From: Anaerotignum propionicum
GTDB taxonomy: Bacteria; Bacillota; Clostridia; Lachnospirales; Anaerotignaceae
DNA length: 64,000 nt
Direction: 5' to 3'
Assembly (NCBI RefSeq): GCF_024461735.1
Contig: NZ_JANGAD010000009.1
Location: forward strand, 62,001-126,000
The notes beneath the pieces were generated by a model. That model had not been told where the DNA came from. It was given only the letters and a program-made list of their open reading frames with translations, and searched no databases. Both the position numbers and the translations under genes were made by a program. Positions 44,799 through 52,587 of this stretch are shown piece after piece (within the stretch, counting starts at the first letter, position 1; each line of letters opens with the position of its first letter).

Positions 44799-45893
44799 AT
44801 GAAAAGAAAAATAATAATGGCAATGTTACTTTGCTTCACCTTTAGTGTTGTTGTTGGGTGTGCGGAAAAGCGAGAAGAAGCCCAGAACCTGCTAAACAAA
44901 TATGCCGATGCAAACTTGCATGAGATGACAACCTTTGCCATGGACACAGTGATGCTATTTACTCTATACCATGAAGATGGCGAAGAAATTTTAACGGATG
45001 CAGAGCAGGAAATACGCAGACTGGAAAGTCTTTTTTCTGTAACCATTGAAGATAGTGAGATTTCTAAATTAAATGCACATTCGGGTTTAGATTCAGTTAA
45101 GCTTTCTGGTGATACAGAAGAGGTGCTAAAGCGTGGCAAGGAAATAGGTGAATTAACCAATCAAGCATTTGATATTGCCATATCACCTGTGGTAAAAGCA
45201 TGGGGATTTACTACTGACGGTGAAAAGCATGTTCCAACCCAAGAAACCTTGGAGAACCTTCTGCCATTAACAAGCATTGAGGATTTAGTGATTGATGAGA
45301 ATGCGTCAATGGCTAAGTTAACAAAAAAGGGCATGGCGGTTGATTTAGGTGGAATTGCAAAGGGATATGCCTCTGATAAAATTGCGTCTTTATTGAAAGA
45401 AAAAGGTGTAACCAGCGGGCTGTTTTCTTTGGGCGGAAACATTGGGGCTATTGGGACGAAGCCCAACGGTGAAAATTGGAACGTAGCTATTGAGAATCCT
45501 TTGAATGCAAATGATTACGTAGGATTACTTTCGATTCAAGATTGTTTTGTCATAACTTCCGGAGGGTATCAACGATATTTTGAAGAAAACGGAAAACGTT
45601 ATCATCACATAATTGATTCCAATACTGGGTATCCTGCTGATAAAGGTCTTTTATCTGTTACGATCATTAGCAAGGATGGTGCAAAAGCCGATGGATTATC
45701 AACTGCATTGTTTGTTATGGGCTTAGATCAAGCTGTACAGCTATGGCGAAGCAGCAATGACTTTGAAGCGGTTTTTATTACAGAGGATGGGCGCGTGATT
45801 GCAACAGAGGGCGCGGCGAGCTTTTTTAGCTTTGAAGGTAGAGATAATGATTTTAAATATGAAATTGTGAAAAGACGAGGAGGGGTACAATGA
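44799..45893 (+). CDS. apbE: FAD:protein FMN transferase ApbE (lipoprotein)
   Basis: Transfers FMN from FAD to threonine or serine of target redox proteins outside the membrane. The N-terminus is a lipoprotein signal with the VVVGC lipobox (Cys21). The ApbE domain shows the MDTVMLFTLYH start, KKGMAVDLGGIAKGYASDKI, FSLGGNIGAIGTKPNG, HHIIDSNTGYPAD and a DGLSTALFVMG end, all typical. No FMN-binding domain substrate such as RnfG/NqrC lies in this window. It overlaps the following small membrane-protein gene by 4 nt. Confidence 0.94.
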   Translation: MKRKIIMAMLLCFTFSVVVGCAEKREEAQNLLNKYADANLHEMTTFAMDTVMLFTLYHEDGEEILTDAEQEIRRLESLFSVTIEDSEISKLNAHSGLDSVKLSGDTEEVLKRGKEIGELTNQAFDIAISPVVKAWGFTTDGEKHVPTQETLENLLPLTSIEDLVIDENASMAKLTKKGMAVDLGGIAKGYASDKIASLLKEKGVTSGLFSLGGNIGAIGTKPNGENWNVAIENPLNANDYVGLLSIQDCFVITSGGYQRYFEENGKRYHHIIDSNTGYPADKGLLSVTIISKDGAKADGLSTALFVMGLDQAVQLWRSSNDFEAVFITEDGRVIATEGAASFFSFEGRDNDFKYEIVKRRGGVQ

Positions 45894-46192
45894 GAAGAAT
45901 AAAAGATTTTTTGGAAAGCTTTATTGTAGAATTTGATTGGAAAGACATCACTATTTTTAAGCTATGTCTCACTGCCTTTGGGATAATGATTGGTATTTCT
46001 TTACCCAGAAAGAATAAAAAAGCCATATTGGCTGCAAGTGGTGCGGTGTTTGTTGTATCGACAATCCTTTTGTTGTGTGGATTATTTGGTGTTACATGTC
46101 CATTTTGTCAAGAGGAAGAAGACTTTGACTTTGATGACGATGACGATGAGGAAAGCGGATTGGTCATGAAAATTAGTGCGGCAGAAGAATAA
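45890..46192 (+). CDS. Two-TM small membrane protein with acidic tail
   Basis: A 100-residue protein. A cytosolic start with FDWKDITIFKLCLTAFG leads into helix 1, a RKNKK loop and helix 2 (about residues 44-66). After a CPFC pair comes a strongly acidic run (about 14 Asp/Glu within residues 71-86). The helical part resembles a small clostridial family often labelled phosphate ABC transporter permease, a name without proof. The overlap with apbE suggests a joint role, perhaps anchoring or metal/redox handling, which is speculation. Confidence 0.75.
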   Translation: MRRIKDFLESFIVEFDWKDITIFKLCLTAFGIMIGISLPRKNKKAILAASGAVFVVSTILLLCGLFGVTCPFCQEEEDFDFDDDDDEESGLVMKISAAEE

Positions 46193-46201
46193 AAAAAGAA
46201 G

Positions 46202-46240
46202 GTTGTAAGGATAGAGATTTCTCCCGTACAGCCTTTTTTT
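46202..46240 (+). terminator. Terminator of the apbE operon
   Basis: Hairpin built from AAGGTTGTA and TACAGCCTT (one wobble pair) followed by TTTTTTT. Confidence 0.75.
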
Positions 46241-46295
46241 CAGCAATCCGTCTTCTTGCAACTGAGAATTCAACGAAATCAAATATTAAAGAAGG

Positions 46296-46324
46296 AAAGC
46301 CGATTGATGATATCGGCTTTTTTG
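46296..46324 (+). terminator. Second, adjacent terminator
   Basis: AAAGCCGAT, 7-nt loop, ATCGGCTTT, TTTT. It stands 55 nt after the previous terminator with no gene between. Confidence 0.8.
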
Positions 46325-46370
46325 TATGAAGATTTTAGTAAATCTATCGTTGCAAGCAACATTTTTTATC

Positions 46371-46399
46371 TTGACAAAACAAAAATTACAATATATATT
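46371..46399 (+). promoter_or_regulatory. Promoter of the tetR-acg operon
   Basis: TTGACA, 17 nt spacer, TATATT, 38 nt before the tetR start. Confidence 0.75.
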
Positions 46400-46402
46400 G
46401 AA

Positions 46403-46425
46403 AAAGTAAACCGATAGTATACTTT
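46403..46425. promoter_or_regulatory. Candidate TetR operator
   Basis: Inverted repeat AAAGTA, 11 nt, TACTTT, placed directly after the -10 box over the expected transcription start. This is a typical position for autorepression by the adjacent TetR regulator. Confidence 0.5.
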
Positions 46426-46436
46426 ATGGAGGCTTT

Positions 46437-47051
46437 ATGGAACGTAATAAGAAAAAGGAATATATTCAAAACGCAATCATTGACGGGATTTTTGCTTTAC
46501 TATTAGAAAAAAACTGGGAAAGCTTGTCTAGTAATGAAATATGTGAGAAGGCAGGTGTGAGTAAACGGACTTTATATGCCTATTATCGCAGTCAAGATGA
46601 AATGTATTTAGAATTGGTAAAAAGAAGCTTCGAACGAATGAATATTGTAATGCAAGAAGCCATGAAGGACAAAAGAGGTTACAATTTAGACTATATCCTT
46701 TGTTTGGGGGAGACCTATATAAAATTTATGTTAGAGAACCCCAGAGAAGGAGCACTCATTCTTGGTTTTGATGAAAAAAAATATCAAAAACAGTATGAGA
46801 AACAAGTAAATGAAATTCATTTGATTGCAAATCGATTTGAATTGAAGCATTTATTTCAAGAATTGCAGTTGGATCCCCAGGTTTTTGATGGTACTATGGC
46901 GATCTATTTGTGGGCACACATTCAAGGCATTGCTCAGTTGCTTCATAGCAAGGGGGAATGGATGGAGGACTATTATGGTATTTCCATTGAGAACATCATC
47001 CAGGGGCAAATGAAACTGACAAGACGGATGCTTGGAGGGTTATGTGAATAG
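46437..47051 (+). CDS. TetR family transcriptional regulator
   Basis: A 204-residue one-component repressor. The N-terminal HTH covers residues about 8-50, with LLEKNWESLSSNEICEKAGVSKRTLYAYYRSQDEMYLELV. The rest is a helical ligand and dimer domain. GGAGG precedes the ATG by 4 nt. Its last codons contain the ribosome site region of the downstream Acg-like gene, so both are co-expressed and the regulator probably controls itself and its partner. Confidence 0.93.
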   Translation: MERNKKKEYIQNAIIDGIFALLLEKNWESLSSNEICEKAGVSKRTLYAYYRSQDEMYLELVKRSFERMNIVMQEAMKDKRGYNLDYILCLGETYIKFMLENPREGALILGFDEKKYQKQYEKQVNEIHLIANRFELKHLFQELQLDPQVFDGTMAIYLWAHIQGIAQLLHSKGEWMEDYYGISIENIIQGQMKLTRRMLGGLCE

Positions 47052-47061
47052 GAGAAGAAGA

Positions 47062-48159
47062 ATGTTCATGATCATATGTTTATCAGCAGTAGCAATTATA
47101 ATTCTTGTTATGGCTTCTTGGGATGGGGCTTTCATGAAAACGAAATATAATATTGCAGAAGATAGATATGATATTGAAAAAAACATCATGTCTGAAGGGG
47201 AATTTCAATTAATTCGTGGGGGCATTGCATCTTCAAGCAGCCATAATATGCAGCCATGGAAGATAAAAATTTTGGATGAAAATACATTCTTATTATATGG
47301 GGATATGGATAAAACTTTGCCCGTGATTGATCCCGATAATAAACAGCTTCTTATGAGTTTGGGTACTTTTATTGGTTCTGTTCAGGAAACGGCGAAAAAG
47401 AAGGGACTGGTATTGGATGTGCAGTATGCACCCATTGATACCAGTGAAAAGCTAAATATGATTGCAACATTTCAAATTGTTGGGGCAGAAAAAAATCAGA
47501 TTGATGCTATGACATCTGCAACCCAAGGGGTAAAAAAGGAAGCTCCTAAGCTTGAGAAGCAAAAAATATCCGATTTAATGGAAACCACTTTGAAAGGCTA
47601 TCAAATTCAATGGGTAAAGGAGGAGCAGAAATCACTTTTTCAGGATTATTTATTAAAAGGCACTAAAATTGAAGCGAATAATCAAAAAGCCATGGAAGAA
47701 CTTCTGCACATTTTTCGATTTACAAAGTGGTCAAAAAATCACTATAGATACGGTTTATCACTAAATACCATGTCACCCCCATTACGAATGTTTGTGGAAC
47801 CTCTGGTGGGAGCAAGCCAACAATGGGATTCTTTTGGAAAAAATTCAATCACTACATTTGTACAAAGATTAGAAAATGAAAAGGCCTATATGATTATTTC
47901 CCTTGAGAACCCCAAACCATCTGACTACATTAGAGTAGGTGAAGCCCTTTCTGTGCTAGGACTTCATGCAGAAGGGTTCACCATAAAGCCGGCGGTTCAG
48001 CTGATAGAACCATTAGAAGGGATGAATGAGATTTGTAATGAAATGAAAGAAACGCTTGGTATTCAAGGGGAGGTCATGCTAATCATTGGCTTTACCGAAA
48101 GAGGAACAGGCTATCACGATTCTGTGCGGCACCAAGTTATGGACATCATCATGAAATAA
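47062..48159 (+). CDS. Membrane-anchored Acg-like nitroreductase family protein
   Basis: About 365 residues. One N-terminal membrane helix (FMIICLSAVAIIILVMAS) is followed by a domain resembling the Acg/FMN-binding nitroreductase fold: a GGIASSSSHNMQPWKI motif near residue 62 corresponds to the Acg SSHNTQPW flavin-binding signature. A later SPPLRMFVEPLVGASQQ segment and a C-terminal IIGFTERG fit the family. Acg proteins are divergent nitroreductases, some proposed to sequester flavin. The ATG at 47062 lies 7 nt after AGGAG; a GTG at 47044 would add a RRRR stretch and is also plausible. The substrate is unknown. Confidence 0.75.
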   Translation: MFMIICLSAVAIIILVMASWDGAFMKTKYNIAEDRYDIEKNIMSEGEFQLIRGGIASSSSHNMQPWKIKILDENTFLLYGDMDKTLPVIDPDNKQLLMSLGTFIGSVQETAKKKGLVLDVQYAPIDTSEKLNMIATFQIVGAEKNQIDAMTSATQGVKKEAPKLEKQKISDLMETTLKGYQIQWVKEEQKSLFQDYLLKGTKIEANNQKAMEELLHIFRFTKWSKNHYRYGLSLNTMSPPLRMFVEPLVGASQQWDSFGKNSITTFVQRLENEKAYMIISLENPKPSDYIRVGEALSVLGLHAEGFTIKPAVQLIEPLEGMNEICNEMKETLGIQGEVMLIIGFTERGTGYHDSVRHQVMDIIMK

Positions 48160-48184
48160 TCATTATTTATAAGACAAGAGATTA

Positions 48185-48212
48185 GGGCAAACATAAGGTT
48201 TGCTCTTTTTTT
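48185..48212 (+). terminator. Terminator of the tetR-acg operon
   Basis: GGGCAAAC, 5-nt loop, GTTTGCTC (one wobble pair), then TTTTTTT. Confidence 0.85.
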
Positions 48213-48584
48213 ATGGAGGTTAAGGATAGATTTTTAGAAAAATAATTATGTTTGAATGGTTAAATTAAAATGGATTTCATCAATAAAAATATGAAATTTA
48301 CTGGATTTATTTTTTAATAGAATTGTGTTTTAGCTTGATTTGAATATAAGCGTGGGACATAAAAATATATAGATTTTCGACAATTTTTATAGTAAAATAA
48401 CTGAGAATCTATATACAAGGATATATCATGATAGATAAGCTGTGATATTCAAACTTTTTGTACTTAAGAATTTCATACAAATATTTACTTAATGAGTCCG
48501 GTATGGAAATTATGATTTGATTTTAATTTTTGACGAATATAAAAGCTGTAGCGAGCTTTAATAACTAAAATTGGGGAGCCGAAT
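48213..48584. other. AT-rich intergenic region before the second cyclase
   Basis: About 370 nt with no ORF and no riboswitch recognised. A small hairpin AAAGCT / AGCTTT lies at about 48542-48559, just upstream of the ribosome site. Confidence 0.5.
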
Positions 48585-50033
48585 GTGAAAAAACATATCT
48601 TGCTGATTAGTAACTTAATTATTATTTTCTCTTTAATAGCCGGTTTTATTGGGGTGGTGTATAAACAGACCAAATCTTATCAAGAATTGGCTGAAGAGTA
48701 TTTGGCAAATATCCTCAGTATTGCAGAGGTAGATATTACAAAGCAAATTGAAAATGCTATGACAAAACCTGTTATGGTTTCAAAGACAATGGCAAATGAT
48801 GAGTTTTTGAAAAAATGGTTTGCCAATGAACAGAACAATCAAAATAGGGATGGGTATATGAATGAATTATACAGCTATCTCAATGCATATAAAGAAAAGT
48901 ATGGCTACACAACGGTTTTTTGTGTATCAGCACAAACGGGTAATTATTATTATCAAGATGGCTTGAATAAGAAGCTATCAAAAAATGATGAACATGATGT
49001 TTGGTATTATAATTTTATCGAATCAGGTAACGAATACGATCTTCAAATTGATACCAATGAAGCGGATGCTAACATCATTACATCCTTTGTAAATTTTCGT
49101 ATGGAGAGTGAAGACGGAGAGCTTCTTGGCGTCATTGGAGTGGGCCTTGAAATTTCTGACATAGAGGGCATTGTGCGTTCTTATGAGGACAATTATAACT
49201 TATCCGTTTATATTGTGAATGTGAGAGGCTCCGAAAACTCCTTTGGAAAAGATACGGATGTTTTTGTGGGCGAAGAGGAATTGGCAAGACGAACAGGAAT
49301 ACAGAAGAAGATATTAACTGATTTCTCAACTGAGCCTTTTATGAGATGGTTTACATCTCCAAATGAAAGGAAATGTATTATAACGAAATATGATGAAACC
49401 CTTGGGTGGTATTTGATTTTAGAGAAAGATACTATTTCAATCAACCGTTCCTTCCAAAAAGGAATTATGGATAACGTCATTTTTATGCTTATTTCCCTAG
49501 CCGCATGCATTATGGTAACAACTGCTGTTTTTCTGAATTTTAATCACCGTACCATTGAAATGGAGAATACAGATGAATTAACGGGATTGCCCAATAGCAA
49601 GCTTTTTTACAGGCAGTATTACTCTTTTATGAGAAGGCATCATGAGCGTAGAAAAACCATTTTTATGTTTGATATAGATAATTTTAAACATATAAATGAT
49701 ACTCAGGGACATTTATATGGCAATGAAATCCTTGCTAAGGTGGGAAATATTCTGAAAAAGACAGTTGAGGGTCATGGAATAGCCGCCCGATGGGGTGGAG
49801 ATGAATTCGTTGGTGCTCTTGATGCTAGCCCTCAAGAGGCAGAAGGCATATTGAAGGGGTTTATGGAGGATTTGCGTAAACTGGAGAAAGAGATGGGATA
49901 TATTGTGACTGTCAGCGTAGGTATTACGGAGATTCATAAACCCTTCAATGAGGAACAATTGATACAAAAGGTGGATGAAGCTGTTTATATCTCCAAGCAA
50001 AATGGCAGGAATCAAATCACACTTTATAAATAA
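48585..50033 (+). CDS. Diguanylate cyclase with extracytoplasmic sensor (GGDEF)
   Basis: A 482-residue c-di-GMP synthase. An N-terminal helix (residues about 5-28) and a second one (about 295-320) flank an external Cache-like sensor region with a typical VFCVSAQTGNYYYQDG strand and WYYNFIESG. The GGDEF domain follows, with TDELTGLPNSKLFYRQYY, FDIDNFKHINDTQGH and the intact GGDEF at 404-408, so it should be active. No RxxD inhibitory site is visible before GGDEF. The start is GTG, with TTGGGGAG upstream. The ligand is unknown. Confidence 0.92.
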   Translation: MKKHILLISNLIIIFSLIAGFIGVVYKQTKSYQELAEEYLANILSIAEVDITKQIENAMTKPVMVSKTMANDEFLKKWFANEQNNQNRDGYMNELYSYLNAYKEKYGYTTVFCVSAQTGNYYYQDGLNKKLSKNDEHDVWYYNFIESGNEYDLQIDTNEADANIITSFVNFRMESEDGELLGVIGVGLEISDIEGIVRSYEDNYNLSVYIVNVRGSENSFGKDTDVFVGEEELARRTGIQKKILTDFSTEPFMRWFTSPNERKCIITKYDETLGWYLILEKDTISINRSFQKGIMDNVIFMLISLAACIMVTTAVFLNFNHRTIEMENTDELTGLPNSKLFYRQYYSFMRRHHERRKTIFMFDIDNFKHINDTQGHLYGNEILAKVGNILKKTVEGHGIAARWGGDEFVGALDASPQEAEGILKGFMEDLRKLEKEMGYIVTVSVGITEIHKPFNEEQLIQKVDEAVYISKQNGRNQITLYK

Positions 50034-50068
50034 GCTCCATTTCAATCTTATTAGAAAATGGAGTCAAT

Positions 50069-50116
50069 AAAAAAAGACCCTCTATGATATTCAAATCATA
50101 AAAGGGTCTTTTTTGT
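50069..50116. terminator. Convergent bidirectional terminator
   Basis: Long hairpin with AAAAGACCCT / AGGGTCTTTT outer arms and TATGAT / ATCATA inner arms, with T runs on the plus strand and matching A runs for the minus strand. Confidence 0.88.
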
Positions 50117-50169
50117 GAAATAGATAGCATTTAATTTATCATAACCGTTTATCCCAATGAGGTAGAAAT

Positions 50170-51636
50170 TTAGAGAGAGATTGTTTTTGTTGCAACATTT
50201 TCGCAAAAAGCCTTGTCATGTTCAACAAACAAGAGGGTGGGTTTAAAGTCCAGGATTACTCTTTCTAATTGAATACGTGAAAGTACATCAACAAAGTTGA
50301 GGGGTTCGTCCCAAATATGAATATGGGCCTTTTGACAAAGGCTTTTAGCTATGAGTACTTTCTTTTTTTGACCGCCGCTGAAAACAGATATATCTTTTTC
50401 AAACTGTACCCTAGAAAAATCCAGTTTTCGTAAAATTGATTTGAACAAGCTTTCGTCAATATCACATTGCTTTGCAAACTCCGATAAATTGCCGTAAAGG
50501 GTAGAGGTATCTTGTGAGATATAAGAGATTTTAAGTTCCGGTGCAATATAAATGGAACCTGTATGGGAAATATCCTCCCCACAAATCAATTTCAAAATGG
50601 TTGATTTGCCAGAACCGTTTTTGCCTCGCAAAGAAATAATATCACCTGTATTAATGGAAAAAGAAATATTTTGAAACACAATATTACCGTCATAACAAGC
50701 AGAAACATTATCAAATGTAATTAATGTCTTGCTATGATGCATGGATTGTTCTATTTTTAGTTCTTCCGTGATTTCAATATTTTTCAGTAATTTCTGTTTC
50801 TCTTCAATGTTGCTTTCCATACGTTTTTGAATAGATTTAGCTCTTTTCATGGTTTTGGCTGCCTTATGGCCAATGTAGCCTCTGTCGCAGGGGCCTTCTC
50901 CAAACTTACTCGCTTCTGTCTTATCCGACCACGACCGTTTCTCTTTTGCAGTTTTATTTAATCTGGTTATTTCATTTTTCAGATTTTCATTTTTCGCAAT
51001 TTCATATGAATCTTGTAACTGTTTGTTTTGGTACCAAGAAGAGAAGTTTCCTTTCTGTATTTCAATGTTGGTTTTATTAATAGAAAGAATGTGATCAATA
51101 CTGGAATCCAAAAAATCTCTATCATGGGAAACTAAAATAAATCCTTTCTTTTGATTAAGATATTTACTTACAATTTGCCTGCCCTCAGCATCAAGATGAT
51201 TGGTGGGTTCGTCAATCAGCAAAAATGTGTTTTCTTTTAGAAATAAAACAGCAAGTAAAATCTTGGTTTGCTCTCCTTTTGAAAGGGTATCAAAGGGGCG
51301 ATATAAAACTTCATCAGAGAGGTTTAATAGGTTTAATTCTTTTAATAATTCCCATTGTAGGTAATTTGGGTAAATGTCTCCTATCACAGTTATGGTGAGT
51401 TGAGATGAATCTTCAACGGGATAGGGAAAATATGCCATCTCTACTGATTTTGATATGCTGCCTTCATATTCATATTTACCTAGTAAAAGGTTTAAAAACG
51501 TAGTTTTACCTCTGCCGTTTCTACCGGTAAAACCTAGTTTCCAATCAGTATCTATTTGAAAGCTTACATTTTCAAATACGTTATCATAACTTCCATCATA
51601 TGAAAAGGTTAGGTTTTTAATGTTTATTTGTGACAT
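50170..51636 (-). CDS. ABC-F ribosomal protection ATPase (Lsa/CplR type)
   Basis: A 488-residue tandem ATPase without membrane segments, of the antibiotic-resistance ABC-F class that displaces pleuromutilins, lincosamides and streptogramins A from the ribosome. ABC1 has Walker A GRNGRGKT, signature LSKGEQTK and IDEPTNHLD. A long inter-domain linker with the RGYIGHKAAKTMKRAKSIQKR stretch (the antibiotic-resistance domain) follows. ABC2 has GKNGSGKS and SGGQKKK. The sequence style matches Lsa/CplR members more than Vga or Msr. AGGAGG lies 7 nt before the ATG. Expression is predicted to be controlled by the attenuator directly upstream. Which drugs it covers cannot be read. Confidence 0.9.
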   Translation of the reverse strand: MSQINIKNLTFSYDGSYDNVFENVSFQIDTDWKLGFTGRNGRGKTTFLNLLLGKYEYEGSISKSVEMAYFPYPVEDSSQLTITVIGDIYPNYLQWELLKELNLLNLSDEVLYRPFDTLSKGEQTKILLAVLFLKENTFLLIDEPTNHLDAEGRQIVSKYLNQKKGFILVSHDRDFLDSSIDHILSINKTNIEIQKGNFSSWYQNKQLQDSYEIAKNENLKNEITRLNKTAKEKRSWSDKTEASKFGEGPCDRGYIGHKAAKTMKRAKSIQKRMESNIEEKQKLLKNIEITEELKIEQSMHHSKTLITFDNVSACYDGNIVFQNISFSINTGDIISLRGKNGSGKSTILKLICGEDISHTGSIYIAPELKISYISQDTSTLYGNLSEFAKQCDIDESLFKSILRKLDFSRVQFEKDISVFSGGQKKKVLIAKSLCQKAHIHIWDEPLNFVDVLSRIQLERVILDFKPTLLFVEHDKAFCENVATKTISL

Positions 51637-51649
51637 GCATTGTCCTCCT

Positions 51650-51686
51650 TAAAAAAATAGACTGCAAGAAAGTTATTCTTACAGCC
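51650..51686 (-). terminator. Attenuator terminator in the ABC-F leader
   Basis: On the minus strand: an 11-bp stem with two wobble pairs (GGCTGTAAGAA / TTCTTGCAGTC), a 5-nt loop, then TATTTTTTT, ending at the AGGAGG of the ABC-F gene. Such a position means it must be bypassed for expression. Confidence 0.88.
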
Positions 51687-51748
51687 TAAATAAAACGTGA
51701 CAATACAAAAAATGTCCGTAAATTATATAAGAGCTTTAAAAATGAATC

Positions 51749-51759
51749 ACTTTCTTGCA
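51749..51759 (-). promoter_or_regulatory. Antiterminator arm in the ABC-F leader
   Basis: The minus-strand 11-mer TGCAAGAAAGT here is perfectly complementary to the 3' half of the terminator (51663-51673). The same arm can also pair with the upstream ORF codons (51819-51830), giving mutually exclusive structures. Confidence 0.8.
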
Positions 51760-51815
51760 AATTGGCACAACAAAAACAATGGTAAACCATTATAAATGTT
51801 TAAATGCCTAAATTA

Positions 51816-51836
51816 TTAGCAAGAAAAGTTAATCAT
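51816..51836 (-). CDS. Upstream leader peptide MINFSC (ABC-F attenuator)
   Basis: A six-codon ORF followed by TAA TAA, preceded by TTGGAG at an 8-nt spacing. The codons for Asn-Phe-Ser-Cys contain the segment that pairs with the antiterminator arm. A drug-stalled ribosome here would free that arm and prevent termination. Leader-peptide attenuation is known for other ABC-F genes such as vmlR of B. subtilis and lmo0919 of Listeria. Confidence 0.7.
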   Translation of the reverse strand: MINFSC

Positions 51837-51868
51837 TTTTTCAACTCCAATCTTCATAATATGGTTTC

Positions 51869-51897
51869 ATTTTACTACGATTTCAATAGAATTACAA
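51869..51897 (-). promoter_or_regulatory. Promoter of the ABC-F transcript
   Basis: On the minus strand: TTGTAA, 17 nt spacer, TAAAAT. The transcript would begin about 25 nt before the leader peptide and carry a leader of about 225 nt. Confidence 0.7.
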
Positions 51898-52031
51898 GTG
51901 AATTAATTTCAGTTTATAGAGATGAAGCTTGAAAACTCCTGCCTATAAAAAAATCGGTTTGCCTCATAGAAACAGACAACTACAAGTTAGATTAACAAAA
52001 TATAAGCCATGAGACGCTTTTCAAAAGTGAA

Positions 52032-52442
52032 CTACTTTTTTTGATTGCGCAACATGCCACATCTGTTATCTGGTAAGTATTCGAATTTATACTTATGATA
52101 TAAAAGGTCTGCGGGATAATTTGCTATTAAACAAACGTAACTATCTTCATAGGTATTCTCCTCAAAATACGTGTTGATGGCTTTCATAATGTCCTTGCCG
52201 TACCCCTTGCCTTGATATGCGGTGTCCACCATAATATCACTGACTACGTAGGTAATACCGCCATCGCCAACAATTCTGCCAAAGCCAATCAGTTGTTCTT
52301 CATCATAAAGGGACACAGTAAATAAAGAATTTTTAAGGGCAATATGGCTTCTGTTGATATCTTTGTTTCCCATTCCGGAACGAATCCGTAGGCTCACATA
52401 ATCCTGTGCTGATGGCACTTCATAAACAAGTTGTATTTTCAT
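52032..52442 (-). CDS. GNAT family N-acetyltransferase
   Basis: A 136-residue acetyl-CoA-dependent acetyltransferase. The pantetheine-binding motif (YQGKGYGKDIM, the Q-x-x-G-x-G pattern) is at about residues 82-92, after the beta-4 strand ITYVVSDIMVD. Other strands (LIGFGRIVGDGG) are typical for the small yjdJ/ElaA-like GNATs. The substrate is unknown. GGAGGACAACGG precedes the ATG. It is on the same strand as uppP and the ABC-F gene but separated by gaps, so it is probably independent. Confidence 0.9.
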   Translation of the reverse strand: MKIQLVYEVPSAQDYVSLRIRSGMGNKDINRSHIALKNSLFTVSLYDEEQLIGFGRIVGDGGITYVVSDIMVDTAYQGKGYGKDIMKAINTYFEENTYEDSYVCLIANYPADLLYHKYKFEYLPDNRCGMLRNQKK

Positions 52443-52587
52443 CCGTTGTCCTCCAAAATAATTTACCTATGTTTTATTTATGCTTTAGCATACCACATAC
52501 CCATAGCAGAATCTATTGTTTTCAGCAGATTTTTACCGCCGATTTAGCCATAAAGGCATAAAGCTTTATGAATAGATTTACTCAAAT

